Assembly (NCBI RefSeq): GCF_014653435.1
Contig: NZ_BNAO01000008.1
Location: 1-62,318, forward strand
DNA from: Alishewanella longhuensis
Lineage (GTDB): Bacteria; Pseudomonadota; Gammaproteobacteria; Enterobacterales; Alteromonadaceae
Length of the DNA stretch: 62,318 nucleotides
Direction: 5' to 3'
Both the position numbers and the translations under genes were made by a program. Of this stretch, positions 37,455 through 44,733 are shown in pieces. The notes under the pieces are model-generated. The model searched no databases. It was not told the DNA's origin and saw only the letters and a list, made by a program, of their open reading frames with translations. Numbering within the stretch: the stretch's first letter is position 1; each line of letters starts with the position of its first letter.

Positions 37455-37462
37455 TAATTAAA

Positions 37463-37491
37463 TAAGACGGCATTGATTCAGTGCTGTCTTA
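37463..37491. terminator. Hairpin terminator after the druE-like gene
   Basis: TAAGACGGCA and TGCTGTCTTA pair over ten positions with one G-T pair and a 9-base loop, 9 bases after the stop codon. A T-rich stretch follows a little further on (CCCTTTTTATT). The rest of 37492-37666 is AT-rich and shows nothing else. Confidence 0.5.
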
Positions 37492-37666
37492 ATATTACAC
37501 CCTTTTTATTCTTATAACGTTGAGATGATTGACGGGATGCCTACGACAATATGATTTGAAATAATTTATCGCCAGTATTTAGATATTTATATTGAATCCA
37601 TGATGGTTTTTAGGTATTCATACCAATAGCTAATGGTTAGTTATCGTATTACAAAGGAGTGTAGTT

Positions 37667-37954
37667 ATGGAATACCAACATTTATCTTGCTTTTCTAGCT
37701 GCCTCACTTCTCTATTTTTAGAGTATTTACACCAATATTTAGGATGTAAAGAATTCTTATTTTCATTTGAATACACCGTAACTCTGTTCAATATTAAACC
37801 AATATCAAACTGTAATAAAGTTTACTGCTTTGTATTTTATTTTACTGTGAAGGGTGATGCACCTCTCCTTATTCCATTGATTTTTAAAGATAAATTATTT
37901 GGCTTGTATCCTGCAAATATCTATCCAGCAAATTCAATGAGGGAAGCAGGATGA
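37667..37954 (+). CDS. Hypothetical protein coupled to a DUF4258 gene (95 aa)
   Basis: The ATG has AAAGGAG at a good distance and the stop overlaps the next start as ATGA, both signs of a real gene. The protein is rich in Phe, Tyr, Leu and Cys, with a hydrophobic middle (YCFVFYFTVKGD) but no clean membrane span. I recognise no family. Base composition is strongly AT-rich, unlike the operon that follows. It could be the antitoxin-like partner of the DUF4258 protein, though it is unlike known antitoxins. Confidence 0.45.
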   Translation: MEYQHLSCFSSCLTSLFLEYLHQYLGCKEFLFSFEYTVTLFNIKPISNCNKVYCFVFYFTVKGDAPLLIPLIFKDKLFGLYPANIYPANSMREAG

Positions 37955-38280
37955 GTAGTCAAAAGCAATACAACTTTACTTTTGGTCAACCAGTAATCAG
38001 TGCTCATGCTCGTAAGCGAATGAATTTACGGGGGATGAATGAGCGAGAAATTCGTTTAGCTCTTAAGTATGGACGAAAAGTTTATTCGCGCAGAACTGTC
38101 TTTCATGTGATTGGTAAAAAAGAAATTAGGAAATTTGCAAGTGAGTGCCCTGAATTGAAAGAACTTGATGGGTTGCACGTGCTTACAGTGCCGGATACCT
38201 GCACTGTTCTAACTACTTATCGTAACCATGATTTACGCCAATTAAGGCCAAGTAAAAGAAAGCATAAGCATCTACATTAA
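37951..38280 (+). CDS. DUF4258-domain protein
   Basis: This 109-residue basic protein fits the DUF4258 pattern: SAHARKRMNLRGMNEREIRLALKYG, then HVIGKKEIRKFA, and a final LDGLHVLTVPDTCTVLTTYRN. The family has been linked to the RelE/BECR ribonuclease fold, and members occur as toxins or as single accessory genes. The R-x-x-x-R and H-x-R residues of the first helix pair are kept. It starts within an ATGA overlap with the preceding 95-residue gene and ends 30 bases before the first vWA gene, so it may be the first or second gene of the large operon or an independent pair ahead of it. Confidence 0.75.
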   Translation: MSSQKQYNFTFGQPVISAHARKRMNLRGMNEREIRLALKYGRKVYSRRTVFHVIGKKEIRKFASECPELKELDGLHVLTVPDTCTVLTTYRNHDLRQLRPSKRKHKHLH

Positions 38281-38310
38281 TTTTTAATCATTATTTCTAA
38301 GGAGTTAGTA

Positions 38311-39021
38311 ATGTTTGATCCTAAAAAGTTTACCATCACTTCGGCTAAACCGCTTCCCGTCGTTCTGCTTCTGGATGTCAGCTCCAGTATGTCAGGAAAT
38401 AATATCGACAACCTTAACAAGGCTGTAAAAGATATGTTGGACACCTTTGCGCAGGAAGAGCAGATGGAGACTGAAATTCTTGTTTCTGTTATCACTTTTG
38501 GTAATCAAGTTGAGCTGAAGGTTCCCTATACCAAGGCATCTCAGGTGAAGTGGCAAGATCTACAAGCAAACGGAATGACTCCTATGGGCACCGCTCTAAA
38601 GATGGCTAAAGCCATGATCGAGGACAAGGAGACCACACCGTCCCGTGCCTACCGGCCGACGATCGTTCTCGTTTCTGACGGACAGCCTAATGACAGCTGG
38701 GAAAGACCGCTGGAGGAATTTATCTCCGAAGGACGCTCTTCCAAGTGCGATCGCATGGCAATGGCTATCGGACGTGATGCTGATGAAACGGTTCTCAAAC
38801 GTTTTATCGAAGGCACGCCCCATGACCTCTTTTATGCGGAAAACGCCGGGCAGCTGCATGAGTTTTTCCAGCGAGTGACCATGTCGGTGACCATACGCAC
38901 TCAGTCCAAGAACCCGAACGTAGTACCGGCCCCGTCGGAGATCAAACTGGACGGCGGCAGTGTCAAGTCGGCTGCAGCTGGAAGTAAAACCGCTTCATCC
39001 AATGATGAAGGTTACTGGTAA
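38311..39021 (+). CDS. TerY-like vWA-domain protein
   Basis: This 236-residue protein is a von Willebrand A domain with an intact metal-ion-dependent adhesion site: D22-x-S24-x-S26 (LDVSSSMSG), the threonine in GMTPMGTAL, and the aspartate in VSDGQPND. TerY-type vWA proteins act as phospho-regulated scaffolds together with a PP2C phosphatase and a kinase, both encoded further down this operon. The C-terminal 35 residues are low-complexity (SAAAGSKTASSNDE) and end in GYW, matched by the next protein. AAGGAG precedes the ATG. From about base 38560 on, the gene is GC-richer than its first third. Confidence 0.92.
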   Translation: MFDPKKFTITSAKPLPVVLLLDVSSSMSGNNIDNLNKAVKDMLDTFAQEEQMETEILVSVITFGNQVELKVPYTKASQVKWQDLQANGMTPMGTALKMAKAMIEDKETTPSRAYRPTIVLVSDGQPNDSWERPLEEFISEGRSSKCDRMAMAIGRDADETVLKRFIEGTPHDLFYAENAGQLHEFFQRVTMSVTIRTQSKNPNVVPAPSEIKLDGGSVKSAAAGSKTASSNDEGYW

Positions 39022-39031
39022 AGAGGTGCTG

Positions 39032-39346
39032 ATGTCTAATGCGGTCCAAGAGTTAAAAGATAAGATTGAATTTGATGTTCTTCGACGTATCAATGATCTT
39101 GAGAGTGATGTCAGGTATCTACGAAATAAGGTTTTATATGACGTGCCAAGTAAATCTCAAAGGGTGCAAGAAAACACGGATGATTGCGAGAGTACGAGAG
39201 TCGATCAGGAGCTTGTTTCGGAGTTGAAATTGCAGAATGCACTACTGAAAAGTCAGGTTAATGAATTAAAGAAGCTACTCTTGGCTTTTGAGAAAGGGGC
39301 AGCTGTTGAGAAGTTGAAAGAAAGAGACGGTGAAGGTTTCTGGTAA
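39032..39346 (+). CDS. Small coiled-coil protein with GFW tail (104 aa)
   Basis: ATG 39032 has AGAGGTG just upstream, 10 bases after the vWA stop. The protein is helical: a first coil at residues 5-35, a polar linker, and a leucine-rich second coil (ELKLQNALLKSQVNELKKLLLAFE). It ends DGEGFW, like the DEGYW end of the preceding vWA protein, so both may be read by the same partner. AT-rich compared with the genes on both sides. No family is recognised. Confidence 0.65.
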   Translation: MSNAVQELKDKIEFDVLRRINDLESDVRYLRNKVLYDVPSKSQRVQENTDDCESTRVDQELVSELKLQNALLKSQVNELKKLLLAFEKGAAVEKLKERDGEGFW

Positions 39347-39366
39347 CAAAAATTTGGAGGTGAATT

Positions 39367-39636
39367 ATGCCACAGGCAATTGGCGACCCTGATGAACTTG
39401 ACCGTTTCGCGCAGTCTCTAACGCAGTTCATCGACACGTTGAATGAAGCGGTTAACGGTTTGAATCATAGCTTTGGTGCCCTCGGGGATACCTGGCAGGA
39501 TGAAAAGCGAGCGAGTTTTGAAGAGGACTATAACGCACTGGTGCAGCAGCTTTCTTATTTTGAGGCGAACGTATCGGAACAGGTCCCTTATCTTCACGCT
39601 CTGGCTTCACGTTTAAGAGATTATTTACAGAGTTAA
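39367..39636 (+). CDS. WXG100-like small helical protein
   Basis: At 89 residues, with two long helices joined by a turn containing DTWQDEKRASFEEDY (about residues 39-53), this matches the WXG100/ESX superfamily in size and layout. Trp-x-Asp replaces Trp-x-Gly, and the W-x-D-x-x-x-x-x-F spacing is as in family members outside Gram-positives. ESX proteins are substrates of FtsK/SpoIIIE-type EssC ATPases; one is encoded 1.9 kb downstream in the same operon. GGAGGTG precedes the ATG. A secreted role is doubtful in a Gram-negative host without other type VII parts, so a structural role in an intracellular complex is the alternative. Confidence 0.7.
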   Translation: MPQAIGDPDELDRFAQSLTQFIDTLNEAVNGLNHSFGALGDTWQDEKRASFEEDYNALVQQLSYFEANVSEQVPYLHALASRLRDYLQS

Positions 39637-39645
39637 GGTGGGGGA

Positions 39646-40974
39646 ATGGCGTACGTATCCGTTGGACAAGTTGAGAATCTCGAGGAGGCAATTGCCGGAC
39701 TTCAGTCGGCCTATGACTCCATGGAGAGTGCCTGTCAGGCCCAAATTGCTGCGGCTGAAGCCAAGTTGGCCGAAGCACAGCAGGAGGCCGACAACAGCGC
39801 TCAACTGCTGGATGCTGCGATGGAAGCCGAAATGGAGGCCGGGCAGCAGCTGGAACAGGCTAATGAGCAGCTTGCTTCAGCCAATGAGCAGTTAAGTTCC
39901 GCTTGTTCATCTCTATCCGCCTGCGAAGCGAGTGGTAGCTATGATGAGGACGGCAACTATGAACCGCCAAACTGTTCATCTGAAGAGGCCGATGTAGCCG
40001 CCGCAGATTCTTCTGTTGCAGAAGCGGAATCCGCTGTCGCAGCTGCGGAGGAAGCTTTTGAAGCTGCAAAAGACCATCGCATGCAGATGGAGCAGCGAAA
40101 TGAAATGGCCCGGCAGTGTCTTGATATGGCAACTCAGTTGGCGGAAACAGTGCAAACGGAGTGTGCAGTCCGGCTTGCCAGTGCTGCTGCTCATCTTGAA
40201 ACAGGAAAAGCACGACTGGAAAGCGCTAAGGCAGCGCTCAACGCCTATCTCGATACGCACCCGCCAGCGGCGGAATTTTATTCATGGCTGAAATGGACAC
40301 CGGACCCGAATAAGCCGGTTACGCCAAAAGAGCTGCATTCGAGGCTGAATCTATCCGTTGAACAGCAGCGCTACTATTTCGAGTATCTCGCCGATCGTGA
40401 CCCGGCGTTCAGAGCCAAGATTGCCGACTACAGAAGCCAGCTCGAAGCCGCCAACGGTCCTGCTGAAAGGCATGCGGTTCAGCTTAAGATCCGCCGAAAT
40501 CTGAGCGGTTACTGTGGCGAAAAAATTGTGGAACAGGCGCTGAGTCCGCTCGGACATAAAGCGGACACGCAGGCCCGGACCACATTTGAGGACGGCAGAT
40601 TCACAAAAACCGACCTGATCATCGAAGATCTGAAAGTGCCGGTTATTCTCGGTCGTGGTGAAGGCATGAGTGCTCCGGCCGGAGGCTCTATCGCCATTGA
40701 AGTGAAATGCGGCCGGGCTTCGTATCTCTATTCTCAGAAAGACCACATGGTATTCCAGTCCGGTGGACATCAGGAAGCCAATGCGTCGATGACGATATGT
40801 TCACGCGACATCAAGGATTTAACTCCAGAACAAGAAGAAGAGCTGCGTGAAGCCCTTCGGAGTGCCGGATCGCCATTAATAGGCATGCTCCCGACAAAAG
40901 ACGAGATCGACAAAGCCTGCTGGGACATGGTGACTGGTTCTAATGCAAATAACGGAGGAGCTCATGAAAATTAA
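39646..40974 (+). CDS. Long coiled coil with C-terminal nuclease-like domain
   Basis: This 442-residue protein has an alanine- and glutamate-rich helical coil over residues 1-215, broken by a cysteine-containing loop (CEASGSYDEDGNYEPPNC) near 95. Its C-terminal domain reads like a PD-(D/E)XK nuclease: CGEKIVEQAL (Glu near 283), a TDLIIEDL aspartate, then IAIEVKCGRASYL with E-x-K. This layout (helical front, toxic back) recalls LXG/WXG-type effectors carried by EssC-like ATPases, and a WXG100-like gene lies 9 bases upstream. The nuclease call is by motif order only. GC-rich. The start at 39646 sits behind AAGGTGGGGG. Confidence 0.7.
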   Translation: MAYVSVGQVENLEEAIAGLQSAYDSMESACQAQIAAAEAKLAEAQQEADNSAQLLDAAMEAEMEAGQQLEQANEQLASANEQLSSACSSLSACEASGSYDEDGNYEPPNCSSEEADVAAADSSVAEAESAVAAAEEAFEAAKDHRMQMEQRNEMARQCLDMATQLAETVQTECAVRLASAAAHLETGKARLESAKAALNAYLDTHPPAAEFYSWLKWTPDPNKPVTPKELHSRLNLSVEQQRYYFEYLADRDPAFRAKIADYRSQLEAANGPAERHAVQLKIRRNLSGYCGEKIVEQALSPLGHKADTQARTTFEDGRFTKTDLIIEDLKVPVILGRGEGMSAPAGGSIAIEVKCGRASYLYSQKDHMVFQSGGHQEANASMTICSRDIKDLTPEQEEELREALRSAGSPLIGMLPTKDEIDKACWDMVTGSNANNGGAHEN

Positions 40975-41341
40975 AATCGCTCTGATACCAAGTGAACACA
41001 CCAGCAAAGCTCAGGATCTTTCCTCCAAGCTCCAGAACGCTATGGAGGCAGGTGAGATGAGTGCTGTTGACCAACTCACGGAAGAACTGGTCTCGCTAAC
41101 AGATAGCGAGTATTCCCTGTCCTTACCGGAAGAATACTGGCACCAGCTGATTGAAAAGGTCAGAAACTCTGATAACGATTTCAAGTCCGACTACATCATG
41201 GCCAAGCCGCAACTCGAAACGATTATTGCAGCCGGTGTGGCTGAATCATTTGCGGATGTTTCAGGGGTTATTGAGCAGGCATTAAAGGCTGATGGTATCG
41301 TCCTCCAACTACCGTTTGAAGAGGAGGATGCCGATGTTTGA
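40964..41341 (+). CDS. Hypothetical acidic protein (125 aa)
   Basis: ATG 40964 lies behind GGAGGAG and overlaps the end of the coil-nuclease gene by 11 bases, so translation is coupled. The protein is acidic and helical, with KIALIPSEHTS as a lone strand at the start and EEEDADV at the end. I recognise no family. Position between an effector-like gene and an FtsK-like gene suggests an adaptor, chaperone or immunity-like protein for the nuclease. Confidence 0.6.
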   Translation: MKIKIALIPSEHTSKAQDLSSKLQNAMEAGEMSAVDQLTEELVSLTDSEYSLSLPEEYWHQLIEKVRNSDNDFKSDYIMAKPQLETIIAAGVAESFADVSGVIEQALKADGIVLQLPFEEEDADV

Positions 41342-41555
41342 TGACCTATTTAATGTGACTTCACAGCAGATGGGCAAATTTTCCGACACAGTCAGAGACG
41401 AGTTTGGTCATTCTATTGTCTCAGACGTTTTCGAGCCCCTTTTGCAGGACATCTCCGGCCTTCAGCAAATGGGAGAATTATTTCAGACCAGAGCCGCTGA
41501 GATTGATCAGCTAACTGAAGAACTGCAATCGATAGGAAGCATTGGCCATGAGTAG
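41334..41555 (+). CDS. Hypothetical small helical protein (73 aa)
   Basis: ATG 41334 is preferred over ATG 41328 because GAGGAGG is then 6 bases upstream. The gene overlaps the previous stop. The product is a helical protein of ESX-like size (SQQMGKFSDTVRDEF, then VFEPLLQDISGLQQMGELFQTRAAEI) but without a W-x-G turn. It may pair with the WXG100-like protein or with the ATPase that follows. Function unknown. Confidence 0.55.
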   Translation: MFDDLFNVTSQQMGKFSDTVRDEFGHSIVSDVFEPLLQDISGLQQMGELFQTRAAEIDQLTEELQSIGSIGHE

Positions 41556-44500
41556 CAGCCGGAAAAACAGGGAGTCCATGCCTAAACGCCTGTTCGATGC
41601 CGTTGGTGCAATGAATAAAGCGATTCTAAGGAAGGAAGATACCTACCGTAAGCTTCAAACTGAACTGAAGCAATCGGAGCAGTACTGCGACAGAAATATG
41701 GGCAATCTCAGAGCTGTCAGTGACTCTGCGGAAAGAGGCGAACTAGCTGTTTTGCATGATAAAGAGACAGTTTTGCAGAAAGATCTGCTATCGCTAAGCG
41801 ATGAGATCCGTAGTGTAGAGGATCATATAAAGCAGATTGAAAAAGCTATTTCCGATCTCGCGAGTGATAAGAATAGGCTTGACCGTGAGATTAACGAGCG
41901 ACCCATTTTAATTTCAATCGTGAAGTACGTGTTCGGTGATGCTGAACGTGAGGAATCTGAAAGAATCCAGAGAGAGATTCAAAAGAATGAGCTTGGCAAA
42001 GATGATTTAATTAAAACCAGAGCCAAACTCAGCTCTCGAAAGGATGGTTTGGAGAATCGCCAGAATGACCTTAAAGTTGAGCTTGCCGGTATCCAGGCCA
42101 AAATTAAGCGATTGAGTGATTCCAAACTCGCGGAAGCCAGAAAAAGAAACGACGCGCTGAATGCTCTCAAGTCAAAAAAAGAGCAGATTCGAGAGAGAAA
42201 ACATCGGGTACACGAGGAGTTTGAGAAGGAATGGGTTTCGGCCCTGAAGAATCTTGATGAACTATGCAAAAGGGTCCGCCTTCGTCAGCCGCATCTGAAT
42301 GAGTTAACAGCCGAAAATATCAACACGGGCACCCATTTCCCCGATGCTCTGGCGTTCGGGCGTATGTACCTTACCTATCAGAACTGGAAAGGTTATATCC
42401 CACGGCTGATCCCTTTTCCTTTTAAGAAATCGCTCTGGCTGCCTGACCAGACTACAGGATACCGGTTGATTCACCAGCTGATCTTACGGCTGATGCACTG
42501 CATGCCGGTCGGCAATGTTGAAATTACAGGTGCAGATCCGCTGAAATTGGGCAGGTCTCTTGACCCGTTTCTTTCTCTGTTGAAAGTAAAACGGCTCTTT
42601 CCCGAGCAGCGATTACTTACTCGGTCAGACGAACTGGAAAATGCGTTGGCCCGGTTAACGGACTATGTCGAGGATCTGCTTCAGAATAAATTCAAGGGTG
42701 AGATTAATAGCTGGTCTGCCTACAACGAGGCAAACAGCAGCAATCCCGTACCTTATAAACTGTTGCTCATTTTCGGAGTGCCGGAACAGTTGACGGACAA
42801 AAGCCTCTGGTACCTTGGCCGCCTTCTGGAACACGGCCCTGTCTGCGGCGTGCTTCCGGTGTTGACCTTTGATGAAAGTCGGCTTGATGATCGCAAGTTT
42901 ACGGGGCTGCGCACTGCGATAGATAAATATTCCAAGAGAATGGATTCCATTATTCCGGCAGAGATACTGACCAAGCATGTCTCTGAAATAAATGTTGTGG
43001 AGGAACAGGAGTTCTGGCCAGGACGTTCTGAGCTGACCGATCTTCTTGCATCCATATCTGACATATATGAACAGAGCGCGAAATTCAGCAAGAGCCTGAC
43101 TGACCTCTGGTGCAATTCGGACTGCTGGGGTCACGACGCTGTTAAGGGTATACAGGTGCCGATCGGCTGGACTGCAGATGGCGAGATCGTTCCTTTCTCT
43201 ATCGGCGGGGTGAATACAGAGCACCATGTTCTTCTGGCCGGGCGTTCAGGCTCCGGAAAATCGAACCTGCTCCATGTTCTGATTCATAGCCTCTGCCATA
43301 CTTATTCACCCTCGGAGTTGAGTATCTACCTGCTGGATTACAAGCAGGGTACGGAATTCAGTGTTTATGCTTCCCCTCCGCTTCCTCAAGCAAAACTTGT
43401 GGCTACTGAGAGTGATCCCGAATACGGGGTAACTGTTCTGGCGCATTTGACCGAGGAGCTTGAAAAACGAGCTAAGGAGTTCAAAAGCCGGGCTGTCCGC
43501 GACTTTTATGAATATAGGGAATCTTCAGCGGCCGAACTCCCGCGTATCCTGCTGATTATCGATGAGTTTCAGATCCTATTTTCTGAGGGGCGGCAAGTGG
43601 CTGAACCTGCAGAGAAAATGTTGAACCAGCTGCTAAGGCAAGGACGGGCCTACGGCATACATGTGCTGCTGGCCACCCAGACATTGAAAGGAATCCAGTC
43701 TCTTTCGATGGGCCAGCTGATAAGTCAGATCGGCTGCCGGATTGCCCTTGCCTGCAGCGAGGAAGATTCCGCGATGATTCTTGGCAACAGCAACTGGGAG
43801 GCTTCCAAATTGAGCAGCCCTCCGGAGGGGATCATCAACAATTCCAACGGGGCAAAATCGGCAAATCAACGGTTTCTGATCCCATTTGCCGATCGTGGGC
43901 TGTGCAAGGATCATATTACCAAGATTACTCAAACCGCACACCAGCGTGGTTACTGCGGTTCAACAAGAATATTCAACGGTTCTCGTCTGCCGGAAATGCC
44001 TGCAGCTGATTGGTTCAACTCAAAAAGCCATGAGGCGGTGCAACTGCACCTTGGTGAGCGTTTGAGCTTTGAAGCTGAGCCGCTCTCACTCACATTGGTT
44101 AACCGACCGTCATCGAATTTACTGATATCCGGCTATAACGATGTAATCCACGACGGTCTGCTCGCCTCCATCCTTCAAAGCTTGGATGCTCAAAATGGCA
44201 TCGATGAAATCATCTACTTTAACGGACGATCCATAGTTCCGGCGGGGGCATCAAAATATCTCAATAGTTCCGGAAGCAGACATGTTTCAAGGCATGAGAG
44301 TGTTCCCACGCTGAGTCTGGCCGAGATCTCCGGGGAATTACAACAATCAAAAAGAATTGTGATTATTGACGGGCTGGATTCGACCAAGGAGTTTCAGTCC
44401 GGTCCGGCGAGTTTTAGGCCGGTGAAGAAAGATGAGCCACCTTCACCACAAGAGAGCCTGAAGAAAATTCTGGAAGACGGTCCGCCTCAAGGGACATTTG

Positions 44501-44733
44501 TGATTGCCTTTGTGGATAACTGGAAGCGCTGTAATTCAGCATGCAAGGATCTTCTAGGTTTCTTTGAGATGCGCGTCGGATTCTGCATGAATGAAGATGA
44601 TGCTGGCTCATTCGTCATTGGAGCAATAGGAAAATTTAAAGGACTTGAAACAGACAATCGCGCTGTCTTTGCCGATCGCTTGAAAAATCAGGTTAGTTGG
44701 TTCCGTCCATACATAAATGGGGAAAGTTTATGA
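41548..44733 (+). CDS. FtsK/SpoIIIE-like (EssC-like) ATPase with coiled-coil N-terminus
   Basis: This 1061-residue protein starts with a long coiled coil (residues about 20-240). A linker of roughly 300 residues leads to an FtsK/SpoIIIE ATPase: Walker A AGRSGSGKS (Lys571), LDYKQGTEF after it, Walker B LLIIDEFQ (Asp672, Glu673), and sensor ATQTLKGI. A second, degenerate ATPase-like module follows (LLISGYNDVIHDGLL, then IVIIDGLDS), the arrangement seen in EssC of type VII secretion. No membrane span is evident, unlike EssC or FtsK, so a soluble pump or translocase is likely. It overlaps the preceding stop by 8 bases; an ATG at 41578 is an alternative start. Confidence 0.85.
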   Translation: MSSSRKNRESMPKRLFDAVGAMNKAILRKEDTYRKLQTELKQSEQYCDRNMGNLRAVSDSAERGELAVLHDKETVLQKDLLSLSDEIRSVEDHIKQIEKAISDLASDKNRLDREINERPILISIVKYVFGDAEREESERIQREIQKNELGKDDLIKTRAKLSSRKDGLENRQNDLKVELAGIQAKIKRLSDSKLAEARKRNDALNALKSKKEQIRERKHRVHEEFEKEWVSALKNLDELCKRVRLRQPHLNELTAENINTGTHFPDALAFGRMYLTYQNWKGYIPRLIPFPFKKSLWLPDQTTGYRLIHQLILRLMHCMPVGNVEITGADPLKLGRSLDPFLSLLKVKRLFPEQRLLTRSDELENALARLTDYVEDLLQNKFKGEINSWSAYNEANSSNPVPYKLLLIFGVPEQLTDKSLWYLGRLLEHGPVCGVLPVLTFDESRLDDRKFTGLRTAIDKYSKRMDSIIPAEILTKHVSEINVVEEQEFWPGRSELTDLLASISDIYEQSAKFSKSLTDLWCNSDCWGHDAVKGIQVPIGWTADGEIVPFSIGGVNTEHHVLLAGRSGSGKSNLLHVLIHSLCHTYSPSELSIYLLDYKQGTEFSVYASPPLPQAKLVATESDPEYGVTVLAHLTEELEKRAKEFKSRAVRDFYEYRESSAAELPRILLIIDEFQILFSEGRQVAEPAEKMLNQLLRQGRAYGIHVLLATQTLKGIQSLSMGQLISQIGCRIALACSEEDSAMILGNSNWEASKLSSPPEGIINNSNGAKSANQRFLIPFADRGLCKDHITKITQTAHQRGYCGSTRIFNGSRLPEMPAADWFNSKSHEAVQLHLGERLSFEAEPLSLTLVNRPSSNLLISGYNDVIHDGLLASILQSLDAQNGIDEIIYFNGRSIVPAGASKYLNSSGSRHVSRHESVPTLSLAEISGELQQSKRIVIIDGLDSTKEFQSGPASFRPVKKDEPPSPQESLKKILEDGPPQGTFVIAFVDNWKRCNSACKDLLGFFEMRVGFCMNEDDAGSFVIGAIGKFKGLETDNRAVFADRLKNQVSWFRPYINGESL

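Noticed and set aside
42655..43227. Minus-strand 190-codon frame inside the FtsK-like gene
   Set aside because: Antisense of a well supported ATPase gene; its length follows from the GC-rich codon pattern there.
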